Shown here one piece after another: positions 30,581-39,149 of a stretch of DNA of 64,000 nucleotides. The stretch is from an uncultured Woeseia sp. Lineage in GTDB: Bacteria; Pseudomonadota; Gammaproteobacteria; Steroidobacterales; Woeseiaceae. The position numbers were made by a program, and so were the translations under genes. A model generated the notes under the pieces. It had not been told where the DNA came from. It made no database searches and saw nothing but the letters and a program-made list of their open reading frames with translations. The stretch's first letter is position 1, and every line of letters begins with the position of its first letter. The DNA lies in the NCBI GenBank assembly GCA_913031125.1, contig CAJWFK010000013.1, forward strand, positions 1-64,000, read 5' to 3'.

Positions 30581-31372
30581 CTATACAGCTACTGCTGCTT
30601 TGATATGTGGATGTGATTCGTAGTTAAGAATCTCGAAATCTTCATACTCGTAGTCGAAGATATTGCTCTTTCGATTGATCGCAAGTTTGGGCAGTGATAG
30701 TGGCTTCCGAGACAGCTGCTCTTCAACTTGCTCAAGATGATTCTGATACAAGTGGCAGTCACCACCAGTCCAGATAAATTCACCTACGTTAAGATCGGTT
30801 TGCTGCGCCAACATGTGAGTAAGCAATGCGTAGGAAGCTATGTTGAAGGGCACTCCTAAGAATACATCAGCACTCCGTTGGTACAATTGACAGGATAACT
30901 TACCGTTTGCAACATAGAACTGAAATAGACAATGACAAGGGGGCAGCGCCATACCTTCTAGGTCGCTGACGTTCCAGGCACAAACAATGATCCGGCGCGA
31001 GTTTGGGTTTTCCTTAATGCTAGAGACAACATCTGAAATCTGGTCGATAGCATTACCAGCCGAATCTCGCCAACTTCGCCATTGAACCCCATAAATTGGA
31101 CCTAATTCGCCGTTTTCATCAGCCCACTCATCCCAAATTGATACCCCATGTTCTCGAAGGTAACCCACATTTGACGCCCCACTCAAAAACCACAATAGCT
31201 CGTAAATAATTGATTTAATGTGTAGTTTCTTGGTTGTTACGAGCGGAAACCCTTTCTCCAGGTCAAAGCGCATTTGATGTCCGAAAACACTTAATGTACC
31301 CGTGCCCGTTCTGTCTCCCTTCTTTTCGCCTGTATCACGAATATGGCGCATCATCTCAAGATACTGCTGCAT
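30581..31372 (-). CDS. thyA: Thymidylate synthase
   Basis: Converts dUMP to dTMP using methylene-tetrahydrofolate. It has 263 residues, very close to E. coli ThyA (264). The catalytic cysteine is in [12 protein letters not shown], and [20 protein letters not shown] and the C-terminal IKAAVAV are diagnostic. The start lies one base from the lgt stop, so the two are coupled. Confidence 0.96.
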   Translation of the reverse strand: MQQYLEMMRHIRDTGEKKGDRTGTGTLSVFGHQMRFDLEKGFPLVTTKKLHIKSIIYELLWFLSGASNVGYLREHGVSIWDEWADENGELGPIYGVQWRSWRDSAGNAIDQISDVVSSIKENPNSRRIIVCAWNVSDLEGMALPPCHCLFQFYVANGKLSCQLYQRSADVFLGVPFNIASYALLTHMLAQQTDLNVGEFIWTGGDCHLYQNHLEQVEEQLSRKPLSLPKLAINRKSNIFDYEYEDFEILNYESHPHIKAAVAV

Positions 31373-31373
31373 A

Positions 31374-32162
31374 TCAGTCTCTCAACTCCCGAGAGCCACT
31401 CCTATTCCCGCTAAGTAACAATATAAGGCCCGCAATAATCATTAGTGCGGAAAGTATTTGCCCCATAGTTACCCAACCTAGAAAAAGATAGCCGAGATTT
31501 ATATCTGGCACTCGGTAAAATTCAACCGCAAAACGAAATATGCCATACCACAGTAAGAACATTCCTGACACAGTCATGTGACGACGCTGCTTGGACGAAT
31601 AAAGCCAGAGAATCAAAAATAATACTAAACCCTCGAGAAATGCTTCATATAGTTGTGACGGATGTAGAGACTGTCCATTCACATTAAAACTCCATGGAAC
31701 ATCCGTAGGTTTACCCCAAAGCTCATTATTAATGAAATTGCCAATGCGGCCTGTACCAAGTCCGATTGGCACTAGCGGTGCGACGAAATCGGTTACCTGC
31801 CACATGCCCAACTGGCGGCTCCGGCCAAACCACCACATTGCACTCATGACCCCTAACAACCCCCCATGAAATGACATGCCGCCCTGTGTAATCTTAAAAA
31901 CGTATAATGGATCGTCGAGCCACAGCTCCCAGCCATAAATTACGCAATAGCCCAACCTTCCCCCTACAATGACTCCTAACATACCAAGAAAAATTAAATC
32001 ATCGACCTGATGGGATTTAATGAGTGACCCGGCCATGTGTGCACGTCGGTTAGCAAGAGTCCAAGCAGCAACAAACCCAATAACGTACATTAATCCGTAC
32101 CAACGAATTGCAAACGGACCTACGGCAAAAATTATAGGATCAATTTCGGGATAAGAAATCAT
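31374..32162 (-). CDS. lgt: Prolipoprotein diacylglyceryl transferase
   Basis: Polytopic inner-membrane enzyme (262 residues from this start) that adds diacylglycerol to the lipobox cysteine of prolipoproteins. [12 protein letters not shown], the [11 protein letters not shown] motif with the catalytic histidine, and [13 protein letters not shown] are the family signatures. The open frame extends 25 codons further up, but family members begin at the [11 protein letters not shown]-like segment, so 32162 is chosen. Clear substrates in this window include RlpA and the PQQ dehydrogenase. Confidence 0.94.
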   Translation of the reverse strand: MISYPEIDPIIFAVGPFAIRWYGLMYVIGFVAAWTLANRRAHMAGSLIKSHQVDDLIFLGMLGVIVGGRLGYCVIYGWELWLDDPLYVFKITQGGMSFHGGLLGVMSAMWWFGRSRQLGMWQVTDFVAPLVPIGLGTGRIGNFINNELWGKPTDVPWSFNVNGQSLHPSQLYEAFLEGLVLFLILWLYSSKQRRHMTVSGMFLLWYGIFRFAVEFYRVPDINLGYLFLGWVTMGQILSALMIIAGLILLLSGNRSGSRELRD

Positions 32163-32219
32163 TACCGGTAAGTTTACATCATTCCGTATGACATCAATTC
32201 GATAAGATATAGTTCGCGT

Positions 32220-34292
32220 ATGACAGAAAAAAATCACCTATCAAAAGAATCCAGCCCATATTTGCTTCAACACGCAGATAATCCCGTCGAATGGTATCCA
32301 TGGGGTAATGAGGCCTTGAACAAAGCGCGAGAGGAAAATAAGCCAATATTGCTCTCAATAGGTTATTCAGCATGTCACTGGTGCCATGTGATGGCCCACG
32401 AATCATTTGAAGATGAAAGAACTGCTAAGCTCATGAATGAGTTATACGTCAATATCAAGGTAGACCGCGAGGAACGACCAGATATTGATCAAATATACCA
32501 AATCACCCATCAACTATTAACGAGGCGCGCTGGGGGGTGGCCTCTAACGATGTTCATAAATCCGGTCGATCAACGACCATTTTTTGGTGGAACCTATTTC
32601 CCGCCCGAGTCTAGACATGGGCTGCCTGCTTTCCCCAAACTGCTAGCGCAGGTTTCAGAATTCTTCAACAACCAAACTGAAGAGGTTAAAAAACAAGGTA
32701 AGCAGCTTGCAGAAGTGCTCCGGAAGCTAGAGCCTGAAAAAGGTGATCATCAACTTACGGATGAGCCTTTAGTTGCCGCGAGGCAGATGATTGGAAAAAA
32801 ATTCGACGGAGAATCGGGTGGTATCGGCCATGCGCCAAAATTTCCACACCCCGCCACGCTTGATCGTCTTCTGCGTCACTGGCGTGCCAATGCCCAATGT
32901 GATGAGCCCGACCTAAACGCACTCTACATGGTATCGCTTACCCTAACTAAAATGGCGGAGGGAGGTATTTATGATCAACTGGGAGGCGGATTCTGTCGAT
33001 ATTCGGTAGATCAACATTGGCAAATTCCCCATTTTGAGAAGATGCTCTATGACAATGGCCCTTTGTTAGCACTTTATGCGCATGCATTCCAAGCAACTGG
33101 TGAAGAATTGTTTTTCAATGTGGCTCACGCGACGGCTAATTGGATGTTGCGCGATATGCAGGCACCAGATGGAGGATTCTATTCAACGTTGGATGCCGAT
33201 TCGGAGGGAGCAGAGGGAACCTATTACCTTTGGACTCCAGAAGAAGTCACAGAATTGTTAAATAAAAAACAATATGCACTCGTTAGCCGGCATCTAGGCC
33301 TGACCGGAACACCAAATTTTGAAGGTAAATGGCACCTAACGATCCGAGAACCTCGTAAATTGATCGCAAAAGATCTAGAAATAGCCGAAACCTTGGTGGA
33401 CGATATCCTGGACGAAGCCAATGCAATTCTTCTAGATGCTCGATATAGGCGCATCGCGCCTGACCGAGATGATAAACAATTGACGTCCTGGAATGCGCTA
33501 GCTATTCGAGGACTAGCAATTGCCGGTTCTATCCTGAAACGTCCAGACCTAATCGACGCAGCGGAGCACGGCGTTAACTTTATTAAACAAAACCTGATCA
33601 AGGATGGACGCTTACTCGCCAGCTACAAAGATGGTAAAGCAAAGCTACCCGCCTATCTTGATGACTATGCCTTTTTGCTAGACGCTCTAATAGAACTCCT
33701 CCAAGCACGATGGGACACCAAAAATCTTGAAACTGCGATTCAATTGGCGGATACCATGCTCACACACTTTTATGACGACGCTGACGGCGGCTTTTTCTTT
33801 ACTGCTGACGATCATGAAAAACTGATGCACAGACCAAAACCACTATCAGATGATTCCATGCCTAGCGGCAATGGGATAGCGGCACTCGCTCTTCAGCGCC
33901 TTGGTTTTCTGCTGGGCGACAGTCGATTCTTAGACGCTGCAGAAAAAACTCTAAAATATGCTTGGCCACAAATGATGAGCCACCCTCACGGCCATGTATC
34001 TCTTATTTCCGCCCTGGAAGAATATATCGAGCACCCAGAAATTATTATTATTCGCACGTCCGGGGAACAATCCCATAACTGGCATTCTGAAGTTAGGAAA
34101 CTGTACGCACCGCGAAGACTTGTTTTTGACATTCCGGAAAATATAGACGGCTTACCGGGTGCATTAGCAACCAAAAAAGCACACGCCGGCAAAACTATAG
34201 CGTATCGATGTCTAGGACATCACTGTTCACAACCAATAGCAACTTGGGAAGAATTAGCAGAAAAAATTACTGATAAAAGTATAAAGACCTAG
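32220..34292 (+). CDS. DUF255 thioredoxin-domain protein (YyaL/SPATA20 family)
   Basis: A 690-residue cytoplasmic protein with an N-terminal thioredoxin-like domain (about 1-170) and a long alpha/alpha-barrel region resembling glycoside-hydrolase or epimerase folds. The DUF255 signature [20 protein letters not shown] contains a CxxC pair. [24 protein letters not shown] at the N-terminus and the [10 protein letters not shown] segment are also typical. The family is widespread from bacteria to mammals, with no firmly established biochemical role. It is divergent from lgt with 57 bases between starts. Confidence 0.88.
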   Translation: MTEKNHLSKESSPYLLQHADNPVEWYPWGNEALNKAREENKPILLSIGYSACHWCHVMAHESFEDERTAKLMNELYVNIKVDREERPDIDQIYQITHQLLTRRAGGWPLTMFINPVDQRPFFGGTYFPPESRHGLPAFPKLLAQVSEFFNNQTEEVKKQGKQLAEVLRKLEPEKGDHQLTDEPLVAARQMIGKKFDGESGGIGHAPKFPHPATLDRLLRHWRANAQCDEPDLNALYMVSLTLTKMAEGGIYDQLGGGFCRYSVDQHWQIPHFEKMLYDNGPLLALYAHAFQATGEELFFNVAHATANWMLRDMQAPDGGFYSTLDADSEGAEGTYYLWTPEEVTELLNKKQYALVSRHLGLTGTPNFEGKWHLTIREPRKLIAKDLEIAETLVDDILDEANAILLDARYRRIAPDRDDKQLTSWNALAIRGLAIAGSILKRPDLIDAAEHGVNFIKQNLIKDGRLLASYKDGKAKLPAYLDDYAFLLDALIELLQARWDTKNLETAIQLADTMLTHFYDDADGGFFFTADDHEKLMHRPKPLSDDSMPSGNGIAALALQRLGFLLGDSRFLDAAEKTLKYAWPQMMSHPHGHVSLISALEEYIEHPEIIIIRTSGEQSHNWHSEVRKLYAPRRLVFDIPENIDGLPGALATKKAHAGKTIAYRCLGHHCSQPIATWEELAEKITDKSIKT

Positions 34293-34328
34293 AAACTAAA
34301 GACTATTTATATGCTCTAATATGCTCGT

Positions 34329-35570
34329 CTAGTTAACCGCTATTTCCACCGCCCGAAGTAACTCCATCGCCTCTATAGGGCCTACACCAGCGGCACCACC
34401 GTCAGCATTAGGCCAAGAAGAGAACATGGCTATAACCGTTTTAGTAGCTGGTGACACGTAAACAAATTGTCCGTGAACACCTGCTGCATAAACGGTGCCA
34501 CGTCCATCCCCAACGCCCCAAATAAATGATCGGTAATACGGGTTTCCCAACCGCCATACTGGCTTTAATCCAAATTCCTGAGGCACATCAGGATCACCAG
34601 AACGGTTAAAAATATCATCCATCCAACTTGCCGGTACCAATTGTGCCTCTCCATGCATTCCTCGATTCAGCATGAGTTGGCCGACACGGCCCATATCCCT
34701 CAGGGTTGCAAACATACCGCCACTCGCGAGTGTAAAACCCGAAACATCGACTGTAATACCAGCACTCCGCTCAGCACCCATTGGTTTCCAGATTTTTTCC
34801 GAAACAATGTCAGCAAATCTTTTACCGGTAGCTGCTTCGAGCACCCAGGCGATAACGTCGGTAGTTCCCGACTTGTACACAAATTTACCCGCTCTCGTAT
34901 CATCTCGGCCGACACTAGGCAAAAATACATAGTTACCGACAACTTCGGTGTCAGCACATAACTCGCCAGTAAGTAGGCCGTCCGCACAATCCTGACGACG
35001 AACTGTACTATCGAGCGCATCATAATCTTCGGTCCAATCTGATGTGTCACGCATATCAAGCATGTCACGCAAAGTCGTTGACGCCCAACCCGTTGCTGCT
35101 AACTCAGGTACATAGTGGGAAACCGTCTTTTCCAAATCAATCAGCCCATCGCGAAAAACGGAGCCGGCAGTCAGGCCTGTAATCATCTTGCTAACAGACC
35201 AAAGTATATGAGCCTTATCCGGCGTTAAATATCCTCCATACCGTTCAACCACTGCTGTTCCGTCATTAATGACCAAAATACCGTCTACGAAAAGACGCCC
35301 CATCACATCCGAAAGTTTCACGGATTTGCTATTTAGGTTTATTAAAAGATCATCAGATGCCTCGTCTAATCCTGGAATCACACTAACCGCACTAGGCAGG
35401 TTGGGTATATTCTTTGTTGGTAGAATTTCTCTCAGATGAACAAAAGCCCAACGATTCAGCGGGCCAAACTGCCATGTCTCACCCGTAATGTCCGGCGGAC
35501 GAGCATCGATAGGCACCGCAGAGAATGCGCTACAGGAAATCAACATTAATATAAGGCTTATCTTTCTCAT
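34329..35570 (-). CDS. Exported beta-lactamase-family serine hydrolase
   Basis: A 413-residue protein with a signal sequence (MRKISLILMLISCSAFSAV) and a class C beta-lactamase / D-Ala-D-Ala-peptidase fold. The nucleophile motif SxxK is SVSK in the segment HILWSVSKMITGL. A tyrosine motif fits the FVYKSGTTDVIAW stretch, and HGQFVYVSP near the end is the third element. The substrate is unknown; many such proteins are esterases or peptidases. LISC could act as a lipobox, so it may be a lipoprotein. The open frame reaches 35654, but the signal sequence sets the start at 35570. It lies 26 bases after the prolyl oligopeptidase. Confidence 0.82.
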   Translation of the reverse strand: MRKISLILMLISCSAFSAVPIDARPPDITGETWQFGPLNRWAFVHLREILPTKNIPNLPSAVSVIPGLDEASDDLLINLNSKSVKLSDVMGRLFVDGILVINDGTAVVERYGGYLTPDKAHILWSVSKMITGLTAGSVFRDGLIDLEKTVSHYVPELAATGWASTTLRDMLDMRDTSDWTEDYDALDSTVRRQDCADGLLTGELCADTEVVGNYVFLPSVGRDDTRAGKFVYKSGTTDVIAWVLEAATGKRFADIVSEKIWKPMGAERSAGITVDVSGFTLASGGMFATLRDMGRVGQLMLNRGMHGEAQLVPASWMDDIFNRSGDPDVPQEFGLKPVWRLGNPYYRSFIWGVGDGRGTVYAAGVHGQFVYVSPATKTVIAMFSSWPNADGGAAGVGPIEAMELLRAVEIAVN

Positions 35571-35596
35571 TAGGTAAATTCCTGCGTGTTCACACT

Positions 35597-37756
35597 TCAC
35601 TCCGCATAACCTTCGGGTAAACGCATGTCTAAATTTCTGACCAGAAAGGCCCACCGGTCTGCATAGTCTGCAATAACCTTGTCCGTTGGCACTCCTGCAC
35701 CATGTCCCGCACGAGTCTCAATCCGTATTAGTACCGGCGCATCGCCAGCCTGCGCCTCTTGTATGCGTGCCGCATATTTAAAGCTGTGTCCCGGCACAAC
35801 CCGATCATCAGTATCTGCAGTGGTGACTAATATCCCCGGATATTCAGTACCGTCCTTTACATTGTGATAAGGAGAATACGCGAGCAAGGCCTCAAATTCC
35901 TCTGAGTTTTCCGATGACCCATAATCATCCGTCCAAAAACGTCCTGCCGTAAATTTATGAAACCGCAGCATGTCCATCACTCCAACAGACGGAATTGCCG
36001 CCCCGAACAACTCAGGTCTTTGATTCACCACCGCACCAACCAACAAGCCGCCGTTGCTACCCCCAAAGATTGAAAGTTTGCGTGAATTTGTGTAACGCTT
36101 TTCAATCAAATACTCAGCGGCTGCAATAAAGTCATCAAATACGTTCTGCTTTTTCACCTTAGTGCCCGCTTTGTGCCATTCTTTTCCATACTCACCACCA
36201 CCACGTAGATTTGCGACAGCATAAATACCTCCCATTTCCATCCACGCGAGGCGTGTCACGGAAAATGAAGGCTGTAATGAAATATTAAAACCACCATATC
36301 CATACAACAGAGCAGGGTTTCGCCCATCGAGCATTACATCCTTATGATGGGTAATAAACATAGGCACTCGGGTCCCATCCTTTGAGCTATAAAAAACCTG
36401 TTCCACCACGAAGTCATCAGGAGAAAAGGCTACCTGTGGCTTCTTAAAGAGTTCTACACGGCCAGTTGAAACATCCAACCGACTGATAAAACCTGGTGTA
36501 TTAAAAGTCTCGTAAGAAAAAAATGTTTCCGGATCATTTGCCGCGCCGTTGAAACCTGATGCCGTTCCTATACCAGGCAAATCTACATTGCCCACGTGTT
36601 TTCCACCAAGGTCAAAAATTTTGACAACAGACCACGCATCCTGCATGTATTCAGCTACTATTCGTTCCCCTACAAGGGTTACACCGTCCAAAATATCAGG
36701 CGCCTCGGGAATAATCTCCCGCCAGTTTCCTCTTTGAGGATTTTTTGCATCTATTGAGATCAGACGATTTTTTGGTGCCCCATCATTGGTACGAAAATAC
36801 AAATCATCTTCAACATTGCCAATGAAGGTGTAATCGTAGTTGAAGCCTTCTATAACCGTTGTCACTTTCGAGTTAGCCTCAGTTAGATCCTGATATGCTA
36901 TCGAATAGCGTTCATCAGTTCCTACTGAGATGGTTATAATCAGATGGTTACCATCATCAGTGACCTCAGCTCTCGGACCCCAATCAGGCTCATCACTCCG
37001 AGCGTAAACAACTTTATCTTGCTCTTGACTGGTTCCAAGTTCATGAAAATAAATCGTCATATTTGTATTGAGAGATTGAAACTTTGTTTCTTGGGTCGTG
37101 GCGGGGTAACGGCTGTAGTAGAAACCAGAACTGTCTTTTGCCCACGACAAAGTTGTGAACTTTAGCCATTCAAGATGATCATCAAGAATTTCTCCGCTAT
37201 TAACATTGAGGATCTGCGCAACTCTCCAATCAGAACCACCATCCTGTATCAGGTAGGCAATAAAAAATCCATCAGGGCTCGGAAAATAAGACGCCAGTGC
37301 AACCGTGCCATCATTCGACCAAGTATTAGGATCGATTAGAAGTTGCGGGGGCTCATTTAATCCCTCTTGCATGTAGATTGCATTTTGGTTTTGCAGCCCA
37401 TCGTTATAGGAATAGAAATATTTCCCATTTCTTTTAATTGGCAATCCATAACGCTCAAAATCCCATAGCTCGGTTATGCGTTTTGTAATTAACTCTCGCT
37501 CCGGGATAGAGGATAAATAGTCAAACGTAACTTCATTTTGCGCCATTACCCATTTACTCACATCTTCACTCTCTCGCACGTCCTCTTCAAGCCAACGATA
37601 TGGATCGCTAACCTCAACCCCATGATATGTATCAACGTGTTTCATGCTGCTCGTTTCCGGATAGTTAAAGTCAACTGTGGTATGGCCTGCATCCTTAGTG
37701 CAAGAGGTACAAAAGCTTGTAAAGACAGCCATTACAAACATTATTATTTTTTTCAT
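35597..37756 (-). CDS. Prolyl oligopeptidase family serine peptidase, exported
   Basis: An S9A peptidase of 719 residues: signal sequence, seven-bladed propeller (about 70-440) and alpha/beta-hydrolase domain. The nucleophile is in FGGSNGGLLVG, the aspartate in TTADTDDRVVPGHS and the histidine in ETRAGHGAGVP. It should cut after proline in short peptides. The N-terminus MKKIIMFVMAVFTSFCTSC has cysteines at 16 and 19 near a weak lipobox, so it is probably a lipoprotein or periplasmic; ten extra codons upstream would spoil the signal. It probably shares a transcript with the serine hydrolase downstream. Confidence 0.9.
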   Translation of the reverse strand: MKKIIMFVMAVFTSFCTSCTKDAGHTTVDFNYPETSSMKHVDTYHGVEVSDPYRWLEEDVRESEDVSKWVMAQNEVTFDYLSSIPERELITKRITELWDFERYGLPIKRNGKYFYSYNDGLQNQNAIYMQEGLNEPPQLLIDPNTWSNDGTVALASYFPSPDGFFIAYLIQDGGSDWRVAQILNVNSGEILDDHLEWLKFTTLSWAKDSSGFYYSRYPATTQETKFQSLNTNMTIYFHELGTSQEQDKVVYARSDEPDWGPRAEVTDDGNHLIITISVGTDERYSIAYQDLTEANSKVTTVIEGFNYDYTFIGNVEDDLYFRTNDGAPKNRLISIDAKNPQRGNWREIIPEAPDILDGVTLVGERIVAEYMQDAWSVVKIFDLGGKHVGNVDLPGIGTASGFNGAANDPETFFSYETFNTPGFISRLDVSTGRVELFKKPQVAFSPDDFVVEQVFYSSKDGTRVPMFITHHKDVMLDGRNPALLYGYGGFNISLQPSFSVTRLAWMEMGGIYAVANLRGGGEYGKEWHKAGTKVKKQNVFDDFIAAAEYLIEKRYTNSRKLSIFGGSNGGLLVGAVVNQRPELFGAAIPSVGVMDMLRFHKFTAGRFWTDDYGSSENSEEFEALLAYSPYHNVKDGTEYPGILVTTADTDDRVVPGHSFKYAARIQEAQAGDAPVLIRIETRAGHGAGVPTDKVIADYADRWAFLVRNLDMRLPEGYAE

Positions 37757-37860
37757 TCGCTTTCCGACTGAAAAAATTCTCGACAAATCTAAATGCTACA
37801 GCATACCAAAGGCTCATCCTCGTCACCCCAACCGTATTGTGATTGTTTCGTATACTGCAC

Positions 37861-37879
37861 CTATATTTTGAAGATATAG
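37861..37879. promoter_or_regulatory. Inverted repeat, possible operator
   Basis: CTATAT and ATATAG form a perfect 6-7-6 inverted repeat in the 209-base divergent gap between the prolyl oligopeptidase and the Tat aminotransferase. Position and symmetry allow an operator, but the sequence is AT-rich and such repeats arise by chance. Confidence 0.2.
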
Positions 37880-37965
37880 CTTACATCGTCCAAAATGCTC
37901 ACTTAATCCGAGTATACCCAATCATCAGCCGCACGAGATCAGTCGATTTCCAAGGAGAAAAAAGA

Positions 37966-39111
37966 ATGTCGAACCTGACGAGACGCCAAATTCTGCTAGG
38001 TGGCAGTGCTGTTGCAGCTGCCAGTCTCATTCCGGCGGTTCCAAAAACACCATTAACACCACAAATGCGGATGATGGCGCAGGCAGTGGCAACAGATATA
38101 AGTCGCCCTGACTATATTATTCGATTAAGTTCTAATGAAAATCCGTATGGACCCTCTCGAGTCGCCTTGCAAGCAATCGATGCAAATATGCATCGAACAA
38201 ACCGATACAACATGCAAGGCGAGCGTTCGTTAGCAGAAGTCATCGCTAGAATTAATGGCCTGACTTCCGATCACTTAATGATTGGCAGTGGTTCCGGTGA
38301 GATCCTTAATATCGCGGGAATGCTTGCGGGTATGTCAGGCGGCTCGGTAGTCTGTATAGACCCAACCTTCCAGGCACTCCTTCGATACGCTCATTCAGCA
38401 GGCGCTGAAATCATCCGAGTACCCGTAAACGAAGCCATGGCAGCGGATCTTGATGGAATGAGGAGAGCGATCCGGCCAGATACCAATCTTGTTTACTTAG
38501 TAAACCCGAATAATCCAATACCCAATATTATTAATGGAAAGGAAATGCGAGATTTTGTCCTTGAAATGTCTGAGTCAAGACTCGTTTTCGTTGACGAGGC
38601 ATACCATGAGTATGTTGAAGACCCAAATTACAGTTCGATGCTGGAACTGGTAGCTAATGGCCACAAGAATATTGTTGTAGCGCGAACCGCTTCGAAAATT
38701 CACGGCCTCGCCGGCCTGAGAATCGGATTTGGTTATGCCCACCCAGATCTCATTAAAGATATGCAATGGCGAAAAACTGGTGACACCACCGTACTAAGCA
38801 TTGAAGCCGCAATGGCAAGTTATCAAGATGACGAGTTTCAAAATTTCTCAAGACGTAAAAACAGGGAATCTCGAGCAATTGTTGAAGATATGTGCGAGCG
38901 ATATAGCCTTCGCTATATAAAATCCAACACAAATTTTTCTTTAATCGAAACCGGAATAGAAAATCAACAATTTCAATCTACAATGTTGAAACATGGCATT
39001 GCAACAGGCCGAGATTTTCCACCAATAAATAAGACCTGGTCGCGTATCAGCATGTCTAAACCTGAAGAGATGGAGTACTTTGTCCAAATCTATGCGCGTT
39101 TATTTACCTGA
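37966..39111 (+). CDS. Tat-exported HisC-like PLP aminotransferase
   Basis: A 381-residue fold-type I aminotransferase close to histidinol-phosphate aminotransferase. SSNENPYGPSR and the PLP lysine in ARTASKIHGLAGLRIGFGY are diagnostic. Unlike cytoplasmic HisC, it opens with a twin-arginine signal: TRRQILL (Arg6-Arg7), then a hydrophobic stretch GGSAVAAASLIPAV. The protein is therefore predicted to fold with its cofactor in the cytoplasm and be exported to the periplasm. AAGGAG sits just upstream of the ATG; the frame is open further upstream without support. The substrate is unknown. No his genes are nearby; the neighbours are exported peptidases. Confidence 0.83.
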   Translation: MSNLTRRQILLGGSAVAAASLIPAVPKTPLTPQMRMMAQAVATDISRPDYIIRLSSNENPYGPSRVALQAIDANMHRTNRYNMQGERSLAEVIARINGLTSDHLMIGSGSGEILNIAGMLAGMSGGSVVCIDPTFQALLRYAHSAGAEIIRVPVNEAMAADLDGMRRAIRPDTNLVYLVNPNNPIPNIINGKEMRDFVLEMSESRLVFVDEAYHEYVEDPNYSSMLELVANGHKNIVVARTASKIHGLAGLRIGFGYAHPDLIKDMQWRKTGDTTVLSIEAAMASYQDDEFQNFSRRKNRESRAIVEDMCERYSLRYIKSNTNFSLIETGIENQQFQSTMLKHGIATGRDFPPINKTWSRISMSKPEEMEYFVQIYARLFT

Positions 39112-39149
39112 TTGGTTTCCTCTATTTGGAAGTATGGTGAGGGTGCTGG

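Noticed and set aside
37831-37850. CRP site (TGTGA half) upstream of the Tat aminotransferase
   Set aside because: The second half-site does not match TCACA.
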